Origin: Winkia neuii subsp. neuii DSM 8576
Lineage (GTDB): Bacteria; Actinomycetota; Actinomycetes; Actinomycetales; Actinomycetaceae
Reading direction: 5' to 3'
DNA: 64,000 bases
NCBI RefSeq assembly: GCF_000420405.1
Contig: NZ_ATUW01000002.1
Coordinates: forward strand, 124,001-188,000
Shown here one piece after another: positions 8,451 to 17,559 of the stretch. Numbering within the stretch: the first letter of the stretch is position 1; every line of letters starts with the position of its first letter. The translations under genes and the position numbers were made by a program. The notes beneath the pieces were generated by a model that did not search any database, was not told the origin of the DNA, and saw only the letters and a list, made by a program, of their open reading frames with translations.

Positions 8451-9748
8451 TTGTTGCGCCTGCGCGCTGGCACATAGTCGCGTTCGGTTGGGCCCACATA
8501 CACTTGCCGCGGCCTCGCTATACGCGGTTTGGACTGATAAAGCATTTCGCGGAACTGGGCTATCCAGCCAGGCAATCTACCCAGAGCAAACAGCGGGGTG
8601 AACATTTTGGTTGGGAATCCCATCGCCGAATAGGTTATACCCGTATAGAAATCGACGTTGGGGTATAGCTTGCGCTCTTTGAAATACTCGTCCTCGAGCG
8701 CCACCCCTTCTAGCTCCATCGCAATTTCCAAGAGGTCGTTGGATTGGCCCATCGAGTTGAGCACGTCGTGGGTCAGCTCCTTTACAATTGCCGCCCGTGG
8801 GTCGTAATTTTTGTACACTCGATGGCCAAACCCCATCAGGCGTACTCCGTCTTCTTTGTTCTTTACCTTCTTTACGAATTCGGAAACCGACATCCCCTCG
8901 TCCCGAATCTGCCTCAGCATGCGCAAAACTGCTTCGTTCGCGCCCCCGTGAAGCGGGCCGGACAATGCGCCAATCCCCGAGGACACAGCTGCGTAGGTAT
9001 TAGCGTGAGCGGACCCCACCACCCGCACAGTAGAAGTAGAACAGTTCTGCTCGTGGTCCGCGTGCAAAATAAACAAGGTGTCGAGCGCCCGCACAATGGC
9101 GGGGTCAATGTCGTAGGACTGATACGGCAAGGCGAACGTAAGCCTTAAAAAATCCTCGGTATAGGATTTGTCCGAAGTGGGATACAGCAAGGGCAAACCC
9201 GCTGCCCGCTTAGCGATATAGGCGATCATGGTTGGCACTTTCGCCAGCAGCAAGACAGTTTGTAAGTCTTGTTTTTCAGGATCTAACGGGTTGATAGTGT
9301 CCTCGTAATACGTGGCCAGCCCAGCAATGCCCGCCTGCAAAATAGCCATCGGATGGCCGTCGTGCGGAAAAGCAGTAAAGAAAGCCTTGAAATCCTCGTG
9401 CAGGAGCCTGTGCCGCATGATGCGCTCAATAAACTGCGCATACTGCCCAAGTGTGGGTAGCTCCCCATATATCAACAGGTAGGCAGTTTCTAAAAAGGTA
9501 GATTGCTTAGCCAGCTGCTCAATTGGATAGCCCCTGTAACGGAGGATTCCGTTTCGCCCATCGATATAAGTTATTTCAGATTCGCATGAGGCCGTGTTGG
9601 AAAATCCCGAATCGAGCGTTACCCGGCCGGTTTCACCTAGCACCTGCGAGATATCAATTCCGGCAGAACCCGCAGTGGATTCCACTAGGGGAAGTTCCAG
9701 TTTCTTCCCATCTACCTGCAGCGTTGCACTGTAGTTTGGCTCGCCCAT
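8447..9748 (-). CDS. gltA: Citrate synthase
   Basis: 433 residues, type II (hexameric-type) length. Catalytic landmarks are LHADHEQNCSTSTVR, SGPLHGGANEAVLRML (first active His), MGFGHRVYKNYDPRA (second active His) and DFYTGITYSAMGF (active Asp). It condenses acetyl-CoA and oxaloacetate at the entry to the TCA cycle. Other cycle genes in the window (mdh, icd, sdhCAB) are not linked to it. It is convergent with maf and lies downstream of dapC on the same strand with a 54-bp gap, so it may share transcripts with fdxA-dapC. Confidence 0.96.
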   Translation of the reverse strand: MGEPNYSATLQVDGKKLELPLVESTAGSAGIDISQVLGETGRVTLDSGFSNTASCESEITYIDGRNGILRYRGYPIEQLAKQSTFLETAYLLIYGELPTLGQYAQFIERIMRHRLLHEDFKAFFTAFPHDGHPMAILQAGIAGLATYYEDTINPLDPEKQDLQTVLLLAKVPTMIAYIAKRAAGLPLLYPTSDKSYTEDFLRLTFALPYQSYDIDPAIVRALDTLFILHADHEQNCSTSTVRVVGSAHANTYAAVSSGIGALSGPLHGGANEAVLRMLRQIRDEGMSVSEFVKKVKNKEDGVRLMGFGHRVYKNYDPRAAIVKELTHDVLNSMGQSNDLLEIAMELEGVALEDEYFKERKLYPNVDFYTGITYSAMGFPTKMFTPLFALGRLPGWIAQFREMLYQSKPRIARPRQVYVGPTERDYVPARRRNN

Positions 9749-9802
9749 TGCGCCCCCTACCTGGTAGACCTCGGGCGCGAAAGCGCCAAAAGAGGTAAAT
9801 CT

Positions 9803-10918
9803 TCAGCGGAGGATTACCGCTTCTTTACCAAGTCTATACTCAGCGGCGGCAATACGCTCATCACTTGCGGTCAAGGACATGCGCACATGGGTTTCATCAC
9901 CGTAAAAAGTACCGGGAGCTACAAGTATCCCAAGTTTTGCTAAAGCCTCAGTAATTTTCCATGCATCAGCTCCCGGAGCAGAAAGCCACAAATAGAGGCC
10001 AGCTACCGACTCCGGGTCGTGAGAAAGCCCTACCTCAGCAGTAGCGGCAAGCAACTTGTTGCGCCTGCGCAAATATGTTTCGCGCTGGAGGGCGACGTGT
10101 TCCGTGTCAGCAAGGACCGCACACATAACCTGCTGTATTGGGCCGGGCACCATAGCTCCGCAATGCTTGCGAATTCCCAACACCGTTTGCACTAGCTTTG
10201 GATCGCCAGCCATGAATGCCGCCCTGTAACCCGCCAAATTCGACTGCTTCGAAAGTGAGTACACCGACAGCAGGCCTGTAGTGTCGCGGTCGCAAACCCT
10301 ATCTTCCAAAATAGAGGGGGCCTCAGAGCCATCCCACACGAGTTCTGCATAGCATTCATCACTCACTACAATCGCTCCGTGATGGCGAGCCCACCGCACT
10401 ATCTTGCGCAACTGCTCGACCGAATACACCCTCCCGTCAGGGTTCGAGGGCGAATTGAGCCACACCATCTGCGCGCTAGGCCAAGTACTAGGGTCAGGCC
10501 CCACCGCCACGGGCGTTGCCCCCGTAACCCGAGCGCCGACCTCGTACGTTGGGTATGCCACCTTGGGGCGCAGCACCCTGTCGCCTGCCCGCAGTCCCAG
10601 ATAAAAGGGCAGCCCCGCGACTAGCTCCTTGGACCCTACCGTGGGAATAACCCCCGTAGCAGTAACCGCACTGGCGCCGCGGCGGATCCTATACCACTCG
10701 GCAATTTGTTCGCGCAGCTTAGGCAGCCCCTCAACTGGCGGGTAACCGGGACAGTCGTAGGCACCTACAAGCGCCTGCCGAACAAACGAGGGGACAGGAT
10801 CGATGGGGGTACCAATCGAAAGATCTACAATGCCACCCGCGTGGCGGCCAGCCAATTCTTTTACCGAAACCAGTGTGTCCCAAGGGAATACTGGCAATTC
10901 TAGAGCGCGAGGCAACAT
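9803..10918 (-). CDS. dapC: Succinyldiaminopimelate aminotransferase, PLP fold type I
   Basis: About 371 residues starting MLPRALELPVFPWDTL, which matches the actinobacterial DapC N-terminus. SIGTPIDPVP, WLNSPSNPDGRVY, VVSDECYAELVWDG and the PLP lysine region VYSLSKQSNLAGYR are visible. DapC makes N-succinyl-LL-diaminopimelate in lysine and peptidoglycan precursor synthesis. I chose the ATG at 10918, one base after the fdxA stop. A start at 10945 would overlap fdxA by 26 bases and add nine atypical residues. The fdxA-dapC pairing is a conserved actinobacterial arrangement. Confidence 0.88.
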   Translation of the reverse strand: MLPRALELPVFPWDTLVSVKELAGRHAGGIVDLSIGTPIDPVPSFVRQALVGAYDCPGYPPVEGLPKLREQIAEWYRIRRGASAVTATGVIPTVGSKELVAGLPFYLGLRAGDRVLRPKVAYPTYEVGARVTGATPVAVGPDPSTWPSAQMVWLNSPSNPDGRVYSVEQLRKIVRWARHHGAIVVSDECYAELVWDGSEAPSILEDRVCDRDTTGLLSVYSLSKQSNLAGYRAAFMAGDPKLVQTVLGIRKHCGAMVPGPIQQVMCAVLADTEHVALQRETYLRRRNKLLAATAEVGLSHDPESVAGLYLWLSAPGADAWKITEALAKLGILVAPGTFYGDETHVRMSLTASDERIAAAEYRLGKEAVILR

Positions 10919-10919
10919 G

Positions 10920-11243
10920 TTACGCCTGCGGGGGAAGCTCAGCAATCATTGGATCATCATAATCTACCGGCCCTACTGCGGCGGCCCCACCTGGCGAGCC
11001 CAGGTCTTTCAAGTTAAAGAACTCGACGTTCGCACGATAGTAGTCAGACCATTCCTCGGGAAGATCGTCCTCGTAGAAAATAGCTTCAGTGGGGCAAACG
11101 GGCTCACAGGCCCCACAGTCAACGCACTCATCAGGATGAATGTACAAAGTGCGGGCGCCCTCGTATATACAATCCACCGGGCATTCGTCCACACAGGCGC
11201 GGTCCTTCACATCCACACACGGTTGAGCGATGACATAAGTCAT
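10920..11243 (-). CDS. fdxA: 7Fe ferredoxin
   Basis: 107 residues, a standard actinobacterial FdxA. The N-terminal cluster ligands are in QPCVDVKDRACVDECPVDC, a pattern for a [3Fe-4S] plus [4Fe-4S] protein. The second set is CVDCGACEPVCP. The C-terminal tail (YRANVEFFNLKDLGSPGGA) is the usual non-cluster extension. It acts as a small cytosolic electron carrier. The 56-bp gap to the divergent small gene at 11300 must contain both promoters. Confidence 0.95.
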   Translation of the reverse strand: MTYVIAQPCVDVKDRACVDECPVDCIYEGARTLYIHPDECVDCGACEPVCPTEAIFYEDDLPEEWSDYYRANVEFFNLKDLGSPGGAAAVGPVDYDDPMIAELPPQA

Positions 11244-11299
11244 GAATACACCTTCCTGGTTCTTCCGCTTTCCAAGCGTCTAAACTAGTATGTCCCACG

Positions 11300-11539
11300 A
11301 TGGAGAAAAAAGCTTATTCATGTGAGAGCCCTAACCCTCCAGCCCTCCCGTGGCTTGCCTGGAACGAGGGCGAGCGAGTGGTGCTGCGCTACCGCAAAGA
11401 GGATGGTTTTTACGACGCCCTCGGCGAAGTAGTGCAGGTGGAGACCGATTTTGTGGACATCATGACCCGCAAAGGCAAAGTGCGAGTACCCGCAGAAAAA
11501 ATGGTGACGGGAAAGAAAGTTCCGCCTCGGCGCTGGTAG
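11300..11539 (+). CDS. Small conserved protein resembling a detached actinobacterial N-terminal domain
   Basis: 79 residues with beta-rich character: GERVVLRYRKEDGFYDALGEVVQVETDFVDIMTRKGKVRVP. This pattern resembles the N-terminal barrel-like domain often found fused to GNAT acetyltransferases next to fdxA-dapC in actinobacteria (recalled from family context, not computed). Here it stands alone and no acetyltransferase follows. The first 20 residues (many Pro, Cys, Trp) are less conserved-looking. It is divergent from fdxA and ends 50 bp before the convergent oxyR gene. Confidence 0.7.
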   Translation: MEKKAYSCESPNPPALPWLAWNEGERVVLRYRKEDGFYDALGEVVQVETDFVDIMTRKGKVRVPAEKMVTGKKVPPRRW

Positions 11540-11588
11540 CGAATTAACTAGCGGGCGAGGCGGAAAAAGTTACTCTAGCCTTCCGTAT

Positions 11589-12512
11589 TTAGGCGGGATG
11601 TATCCGCAACCCAGGGTTGCGCACGCGTTGAGGCATAGTCCCCAGTGCCTTGCGCAACAGGGGCACAAAATCAGCCTGGCGATCGTCCCGACGCACTACC
11701 ACGCGCAGCACGCGTTTGGGAGCGGGGGCGGCAAAACGCCTAAAGCGCATATCCTGGCTAGCCTCGTCAGCCCCGGATACCGCCAGTGCCGGCAGCAGGG
11801 CCGGCCCCACTCCGGAACGCACCATCTGCCGCAAAGTTTCCACAGAATTCACGTGGTAGTCTTTGCGCTCACTCGCCCCAACCTCAGAGCAGAGTACGAG
11901 CGTCTGCTCGCGTAGACAGTGGCCATCGCCCAGCAACAACAACTCGGAACCCTTCAGCTCACGCGCATCGATAGGACCGTACGAGCGAGCCAGCCGGTGG
12001 TCGGTAGGCAGAGCCAGCACGAAATACTCGTCAAGCACCGGAAACTGCGCCAATGAATCGTCAAAGTTGTCGTCTGCCAAGATAGCCACATCGATAGTTT
12101 CCTCCTGTAGCTCTTTCACAAGCACAGGCGACTTCTGATCGTAGACCAACACGTGTATATCGGGAGCCACCTTGCGCAGTTGCGGCAGTAGGTAAGGCAA
12201 CAAATACGGAGACAAGGTGGGAAATACGCCCAACCGAATCTCGCGATGGGAAGGATCCTTCCCATTGGCAAGCGACTTTATTCGGTCGACTATCGAGAAA
12301 ATTTCAAGGGCTTCAATTACTACCTTCTGCCCCAACTCAGTGAGCTGAGCCCCCTGAGTTGAGCGCACTACGAGCTTGGCGCCCAGTTCATCTTCAAAAC
12401 GCCTAATTTGGGTTGAAATAGACGGCTGGGCTACCCCTAGTGCGTTGGCCGCGGAGCGGAAGGAGCCCTGCTGGGACAGAGCCACTAAATATTGTAGAGA
12501 CCTAAGATTCAA
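11589..12512 (-). CDS. oxyR: LysR-type peroxide sensor OxyR
   Basis: 307 residues. The N-terminal winged helix is LRSLQYLVALSQQGSFRSAANALGVAQPSIS split over residues 3-33. The effector domain carries GDGHCLREQTLVLCSE, which puts cysteines at positions 199 and 208, exactly the redox pair of E. coli OxyR. This supports a true OxyR that forms a disulfide on H2O2 exposure. It is the last gene of an ahpC-ahpF-oxyR run on the minus strand, 15 bp behind ahpF, so it is probably co-transcribed with the genes it regulates. Confidence 0.93.
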   Translation of the reverse strand: MNLRSLQYLVALSQQGSFRSAANALGVAQPSISTQIRRFEDELGAKLVVRSTQGAQLTELGQKVVIEALEIFSIVDRIKSLANGKDPSHREIRLGVFPTLSPYLLPYLLPQLRKVAPDIHVLVYDQKSPVLVKELQEETIDVAILADDNFDDSLAQFPVLDEYFVLALPTDHRLARSYGPIDARELKGSELLLLGDGHCLREQTLVLCSEVGASERKDYHVNSVETLRQMVRSGVGPALLPALAVSGADEASQDMRFRRFAAPAPKRVLRVVVRRDDRQADFVPLLRKALGTMPQRVRNPGLRIHPA

Positions 12513-12527
12513 CAGGACTCCTTCTGC

Positions 12528-14057
12528 CTAATTGCGGATGGAATGATCAAAAGAGCCGAGGGCTGCCCTCGCGCCTTCGCCCATAGCTACTACGATTTGC
12601 TTGCGTGGCACCGTGGTGCAGTCACCCGCTGCGAATACGCCCTCCATAGAGGTCGCATTCTGCTCGTCGATTACGATCTGACCGCGCTCGAGTTCCAGGG
12701 TACCCTCGAGCCAGTCGGTGCTAGGAACCAAACCAATTTGCACAAATACGCCCTGCACATCGAGCGTTTCTTCGATTCCGTCGTGGGATACCACGAGGCC
12801 GGAAACCGAGTCAGTACCCTTAATTTCCTTCGAAGAGGCAGAGGTAAGCACCCGGGTGTTCGAAAGTGAATTCAGTTTGTCGATCAGTACCTGGTCAGCG
12901 CCCAAGTGATCCATGAGCTCAACCACCGTTACGTGACTAGCAAGTCCCGCCAGATCGATAGCCGCCTCTATGGCAGAGTTGCCCCCGCCAATGACAGCCA
13001 CACGCTTACCCGTAAACAGCGGTCCATCACAATGCGGGCAGAAGGTGACGCCCTTGTTGCGCAGTTCCTGTTCACCCGGCATGCCCGTAGTGCGGTAGCG
13101 GGCTCCGGTAGCCAAGATTACGGATTTACCAGAAAGCTTTCCCCCTCCGGCAAACTCGACGACTAAGTTGCCATCTTCTCGTAAGAGCTTCTGGGCACGC
13201 AGGGACTCCATCAGCTCAACCCCGTTTGAGGTCATATTCTGGCGCAGCTGGGCTGCTAGCTCAGGCCCCTCCGTCTTAGTTACCGAGATCAAATTCTCGA
13301 TACCAGCGGTATCGTTTACCTGCCCGCCGACGCGCTCGGCAGCAACGCCCACTTTTAGTCCCTTACGCGCTGAGTAGATGGCCGCCGCAGCTCCGGCTGG
13401 GCCTCCGCCAACTATAAGCACGTCGAAAGGTGGTTTGGCACTGAGCTTTTCCGCTGTCCGCTCGGCTGCACCGGTGTCGAGCTTAGCCAAAATTTCGCTC
13501 ATGCTCATGCGCCCCTGGCCAAACGGCTCGCCATTTAGGTACACGCTTGGGACTGTTTTTATTCCCTTGGCGTCTACCTCCTCGCGAAAAGCTCCTCCCT
13601 CGACCGCAGTGTGCTTGACGTTAGGGTTTAGCACCGCCATAGCGTTTAGTGCCTGCACCACGTCCGGACAGTTTTGACAGGTGAGGGACATGTAGGTCAC
13701 GAACTCGAAGTTACCTTCAAGCCGGGTTACCCCTTCAATGACCTCGGGATCAGCTTTTACAGGATGGCCTCCCACCTGCAGGAGAGCCAAAACGAAGCTA
13801 GAAAACTCGTGGCCCATGGGCAGGCCCGCAAAGCGCACCGACTCGGCCTCGCCTTTTTGGCGAATACCGAAAGACGGAGTGCGCTCTGCGGGAGCTTCCA
13901 CGACTGAAATTAGTGGAGAGAGCTCACTAACCTGCCCGAGCATTTCGCGCATCTGACCCGACCGCGAAGAATCGTCTAGGGAGGCCACAAATTCGACGGG
14001 ATTGGCGATCATGCCAACTACGCCAGCGACCTGATCTAGAACCTTTTTTTCGAGCAT
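12528..14057 (-). CDS. ahpF: Alkyl hydroperoxide reductase subunit F
   Basis: 509 residues. The N-terminal tandem thioredoxin-like domain has the CQNC pair at about residues 127-130 (SLTCQNCPDVVQALNAM). The FAD domain starts DVLIVGGGPAGAAAAIYSARKG. The second redox pair is in GVTFCPHCDGPLF, followed by the NAD(P)H domain VAVIGGGNSAIEAAIDLAG and the C-terminal FAD motif GVFAAGDCTT. AhpF passes electrons from NADH to AhpC. Its ATG overlaps the ahpC stop (TGATG), giving tight coupling. Confidence 0.96.
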   Translation of the reverse strand: MLEKKVLDQVAGVVGMIANPVEFVASLDDSSRSGQMREMLGQVSELSPLISVVEAPAERTPSFGIRQKGEAESVRFAGLPMGHEFSSFVLALLQVGGHPVKADPEVIEGVTRLEGNFEFVTYMSLTCQNCPDVVQALNAMAVLNPNVKHTAVEGGAFREEVDAKGIKTVPSVYLNGEPFGQGRMSMSEILAKLDTGAAERTAEKLSAKPPFDVLIVGGGPAGAAAAIYSARKGLKVGVAAERVGGQVNDTAGIENLISVTKTEGPELAAQLRQNMTSNGVELMESLRAQKLLREDGNLVVEFAGGGKLSGKSVILATGARYRTTGMPGEQELRNKGVTFCPHCDGPLFTGKRVAVIGGGNSAIEAAIDLAGLASHVTVVELMDHLGADQVLIDKLNSLSNTRVLTSASSKEIKGTDSVSGLVVSHDGIEETLDVQGVFVQIGLVPSTDWLEGTLELERGQIVIDEQNATSMEGVFAAGDCTTVPRKQIVVAMGEGARAALGSFDHSIRN

Positions 14058-14620
14058 CAGAGCTTGCCAGTCAGATCAAAGCTAGGAGTGAGGGTTTCCT
14101 CGCCCTCTTCCCACTTTGCGGGGCAGACCTCGCCCGGGTGGTTGTAAATGTACTGAGCGGCCTTGACCTTGCGCACCAATTCGGTGGCGTTACGGCCAAT
14201 GCCCTCGGCGGAAGTTTCTAGGTACTGGATTACACCGTTGGGATCGATCACGAAGGTAGAGCGGTGAGCGCACCCTTCCTGCTCATCTAGCGATTCAAAT
14301 GCCCTGGCCACTTCGCCGGTGGGATCCCCAACCATGGGGAACTTGATCTTGCCGATGCGCTCGGAAGTTTCGTGCCAAGCCTTGTGAGTGTAGTGCTTAT
14401 CGGTCGAGAAGGAGTACACCTCGACGCCGAGTGAGCTCAACTCGTCGTAGTTTTCGGCCATATCTTCGAGTTCGGTCGGGCATACGAAGGTGAAATCGGC
14501 CGGGTAGAAGAAGATGATTGCCCATTTGCCCTTGTAGTCGTCGGACGATACGTCAACGAATTCACCGTTGTGGTAGGCGGTACCCTTCCACTCGGGAGCC
14601 TTGGTGTTAATAAGAGACAA
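14057..14620 (-). CDS. ahpC: Alkyl hydroperoxide reductase peroxiredoxin subunit (TTG start)
   Basis: About 187 residues. The peroxidatic Cys is in DFTFVCPTELEDM and the resolving Cys in GEVCPAKW near the C-terminus, as in typical 2-Cys peroxiredoxins. I place the start at the TTG at 14618-14620: it gives the canonical LSLINTKAPE opening (SLINTK in E. coli), and an AAGGAG box lies six bases upstream. Longer frames starting at 14656 would run through this box. AhpC reduces H2O2 and organic peroxides and is recycled by AhpF, encoded immediately downstream. Confidence 0.93.
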   Translation of the reverse strand: MSLINTKAPEWKGTAYHNGEFVDVSSDDYKGKWAIIFFYPADFTFVCPTELEDMAENYDELSSLGVEVYSFSTDKHYTHKAWHETSERIGKIKFPMVGDPTGEVARAFESLDEQEGCAHRSTFVIDPNGVIQYLETSAEGIGRNATELVRKVKAAQYIYNHPGEVCPAKWEEGEETLTPSFDLTGKL

Positions 14621-14680
14621 GATAAACTCCTTAGATCGCATTTGCGGTATTCGCAACTGACAGCTCTACTGTAACGAGAC

Positions 14681-14727
14681 CTATCACCGCCCGCCAGCGT
14701 TAAACACTTTACCTATAACGTGGCTAT
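14681..14727 (-). promoter_or_regulatory. Candidate OxyR operator region upstream of ahpC
   Basis: Three ATAG half-sites on the minus strand (revcomp of CTAT at 14681, 14713 and 14724) lie upstream of the ahpC start. The two distal ones are spaced 11 bases and the third is a further 32 bases away, roughly one and three helical turns. OxyR sites are built from ATAG/CTAT elements at about 10-bp spacing. The match is partial, so this is a weak assignment supported mainly by the neighbouring oxyR gene. Confidence 0.35.
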
Positions 14728-14754
14728 TGTCGCCTTTCGCCCGCCCAATACAAC

Positions 14755-14779
14755 ACGAGGGCGGCATTGCCGCCCTCGT
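14755..14779 (-). terminator. Hairpin downstream of typA
   Basis: A perfect 11-bp inverted repeat (ACGAGGGCGGC with a 3-base loop) lies 15 bp after the typA stop. No clear U tract follows on the minus strand, so it may act as a transcript 3' end or a weak terminator. Confidence 0.55.
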
Positions 14780-14793
14780 TAGTAACAGATCAA

Positions 14794-16710
14794 CTACTTA
14801 TTTTCCCGACGTGCCCTAGCGGCAATCTTGAAACGCTCCTGGGCATTCAGCACCACCTTGCGGATGCGAATTGCCTCGGGGGTGACCTCGACGCATTCAT
14901 CTTCGGCGGCAAATTCCAAAGATTCCTCGAGCGTCAGAGTGCGCGGAGGCACCAGCCCCTCGAAAGAATCCGCACTCACCGCACGCATGTTGGTCTTTTC
15001 TTTTTCCTTGCAGATATTGACGTCCATGTCTTCATTACGAGCATTCTCGCCAACTACCTGCCCCTCATATACCTCGGAGCCCGGCTGCACCATGAAGGAA
15101 CCCCGCTCCTGCAATTTGATCATCGCATACGGGATGGCTTTGCCGGCCCTATCAGACACAAGCGAGCCAGTCAGACGACGTTCTATGTGGCCATGCCACG
15201 GTTCGTAGGGGGCCGAAATGGAATAGGCAATACCGGTACCACGGGTCTCGGTCAGGAACTTGGTGCGGAATCCGATCAAACCGCGCGCCGGCACTACGTA
15301 TTCGAGCCGGATCCAACCGGTGCCGTGGTTTGCCATGGAATCCATCCGCCCCTTGCGGGCTGCCATAAGCTGGGTGACCGCTCCCAGGTGCTCTTCGGGA
15401 ATGTCGATGGTCATATTTTCCATGGGCTCGTACCGCTTGCCATCAATTTCCTTGGTGACTACCTGCGGTTTGCCAACCGTTAATTCGTAGCCTTCGCGGC
15501 GCATCTGCTCGACCAAAATCGCGAGGGCGAGTTCGCCGCGCCCTTGCACCTCCCAGGTATCGGGGCGCTGGGTAGGCAAAACGCGAAGCGAGACGTTGCC
15601 TATGAGTTCCCGGTCTAAACGATCTTTTACCTGCCTGGCTGTAACCTTGGCGCCCTTTACGCGGCCGGCCATGGGCGAAGTATTAATCCCGATAGTCAGC
15701 GAGATCGCCGGATCGTCCACCTTGATGAGCGGCAGCGGCCGCGGATCCTCTAAGTCCACTAGGGACTCGCCAATAGTGATGTCGGGAATGCCCGCAATGG
15801 CAACAATGTCACCCGCGTGGGCCTCTTCAACAGGAATTCGGTCCAACGCTTCGGTAGCCAGCAGTTCAGCTATGTGCTCGCGTTGCATAGTACCGTCGTG
15901 GCGCACCCAACCAACGGTGGCCCCCTTTTTCAAGGTCCCATTATGAATGCGCAACAGCGCCAACCTGCCTAGGTAAGGCGACGCGTCCAGGTTCGTCACG
16001 TGGGCCTGCAGCGGGGCCTCCGGATCGTAGGAGGGTCCAGGAATACGCTTGATAATCGTTTCGAATAGCGGCTCTAAGTTCGAATCGGGAAGCTCACCGG
16101 GAGCGGGCTGGTTGAGAGAAGACTTACCTGCCTTTGCGGAAGCGTAGACCACCGGCACATCCAAAAGGGCATCCACGTCTATATCCGCGCCGTCGTTTAC
16201 CAAGTCGTCGGCTAGGTTCAACAGGAGGTCCATGGTTTCCTCGCGCACCTCGTCGATGCGCTGGTCGGGGCGATCCACCTTGTTGATTACCACGATCACG
16301 GGCAGCCCGGCCTCTAGTGCCTTGCGCAACACGAAGCGGGTCTGAGGCAACGGGCCTTCCGAAGCATCTACCAGCAGCACTACCCCGTCAACCATGGAAA
16401 GGCCGCGTTCAACCTCGCCGCCAAAATCAGCGTGTCCGGGGGTGTCAATTACGTTGATCACTACCTCGTCGCAGCCAGAGTGCTTGACCGCGGGCCCTGA
16501 GTAGCGCACAGCCGTGTTCTTCGCGAGGATCGTGATGCCCTTTTCGCGTTCCAGATCCCCCGAGTCCATAATGCGCTCGCCACGACTTTCGACCGTGTCG
16601 TGCTCGCCGAAGGCACCAGACTGCCAGAGCATGGCGTCTACCAGCGTAGTTTTGCCATGATCGACGTGGGCAACGATTGCGACGTTTCGAAGGTCTTGGC
16701 GAATTGCCAT
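14794..16710 (-). CDS. typA: Translational GTPase TypA/BipA
   Basis: 638 residues. G-domain motifs are G1 AHVDHGKTT, a G2 region around [19 protein letters not shown]3 [11 protein letters not shown] and G4 NKVDRPDQR. Elongation-factor-like domains II, III and V follow, then the BipA-specific C-terminal domain with the [14 protein letters not shown] region. It is a ribosome-associated GTPase for stress growth and 50S assembly. A potential AAGGAG ribosome binding site lies just before the ATG. It is transcribed alone, with ahpC downstream behind its own promoter region. Confidence 0.96.
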   Translation of the reverse strand: MAIRQDLRNVAIVAHVDHGKTTLVDAMLWQSGAFGEHDTVESRGERIMDSGDLEREKGITILAKNTAVRYSGPAVKHSGCDEVVINVIDTPGHADFGGEVERGLSMVDGVVLLVDASEGPLPQTRFVLRKALEAGLPVIVVINKVDRPDQRIDEVREETMDLLLNLADDLVNDGADIDVDALLDVPVVYASAKAGKSSLNQPAPGELPDSNLEPLFETIIKRIPGPSYDPEAPLQAHVTNLDASPYLGRLALLRIHNGTLKKGATVGWVRHDGTMQREHIAELLATEALDRIPVEEAHAGDIVAIAGIPDITIGESLVDLEDPRPLPLIKVDDPAISLTIGINTSPMAGRVKGAKVTARQVKDRLDRELIGNVSLRVLPTQRPDTWEVQGRGELALAILVEQMRREGYELTVGKPQVVTKEIDGKRYEPMENMTIDIPEEHLGAVTQLMAARKGRMDSMANHGTGWIRLEYVVPARGLIGFRTKFLTETRGTGIAYSISAPYEPWHGHIERRLTGSLVSDRAGKAIPYAMIKLQERGSFMVQPGSEVYEGQVVGENARNEDMDVNICKEKEKTNMRAVSADSFEGLVPPRTLTLEESLEFAAEDECVEVTPEAIRIRKVVLNAQERFKIAARARRENK

Positions 16711-16802
16711 ATTGCTCCTTAAGGCTCTTAGCGGCCAATCTGACCATTTAAAATGGTACGTCTAGCTCATTAGGATTCCCGCCCCAGGCGAGGCGGTATT
16801 GA

Positions 16803-17489
16803 TCACGATTGGGGCTTTTCAGAGGCCTCCTCGTCAGGTTCGGGGCCGCGGTGGCGGCCATGGCCCTGGCTGCGCGCACGCTCGGCCTTCTCTTCCTCAC
16901 TCAAGCGCACCCCGTAGGCAGGGGCCCCCTGCGGCTGCTGCTCCCGTTGGGATTCGTTGGCAGGCGCGGAAGTGAGCGGACGGTTCTGCCTTTGCAGCTG
17001 GTTCCCGGGCGCGCCAGCAAGTGCCTGCCTTGCCCGAGCCGCATCCGAGAGAGCAAGCACCGAGAAGCGCGAAGCAGCAACCGAGGTTACAGACGTGTAA
17101 TCCTGACGTCGTTTTTTACCAGCCATAGCGTGCACTGCAACGTTGATAAGACCAAACAGTAAGGTTATTACGCCTGCGGTTATAACGATTACGGCTCCGC
17201 CAAAATCGGGGTTGATGAAAGCACTCAACAAGCCGAGCATCACCCCCCACCAAAGCCCATTGAGGGCGCCGCGAGCAAAAGCCTTCCCAGCGGTAGCACG
17301 CCCTGTGACCCGTTCAACCATTACCAGATCAGTGCCGACGATAGTGAGCGTATGCACGGGATAGTCCGCCTCAGCCAGCGCATCTACGGCAGTTTGGGCC
17401 TCAGCATAAGTTCTAAATGAAGCCACCTCAGTTCCGGTAGGCGCAGGTGCCTTGCCAACTGGTGAAGTAAAGTTTAGTGGTGTAGACAT
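16803..17489 (-). CDS. General-stress-type membrane protein
   Basis: 228 residues. An N-terminal alpha/beta domain (VASFRTYAEAQTAVDALAEADYPVHTLTIVG) resembles the YflT/general stress protein 17M family. It is followed by a Gly-rich double membrane segment (ALNGLWWGVMLGLLSAF and AVIVITAGVITLLFGLI) and a low-complexity Gln/Arg/Pro C-terminal tail. In actinobacteria such proteins often sit beside MgtE-N and DUF1003 proteins, as here. The function is unknown. It is divergent from the MgtE-N/CBS gene, with 70 bp between them. Confidence 0.8.
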   Translation of the reverse strand: MSTPLNFTSPVGKAPAPTGTEVASFRTYAEAQTAVDALAEADYPVHTLTIVGTDLVMVERVTGRATAGKAFARGALNGLWWGVMLGLLSAFINPDFGGAVIVITAGVITLLFGLINVAVHAMAGKKRRQDYTSVTSVAASRFSVLALSDAARARQALAGAPGNQLQRQNRPLTSAPANESQREQQPQGAPAYGVRLSEEEKAERARSQGHGRHRGPEPDEEASEKPQS

Positions 17490-17559
17490 ATTATTGATAT
17501 TGCCAGAAAACTGCCGCCGGCGCGCTTGCTAGCCATGATTTCGCCAACTGGAGGTCCCC

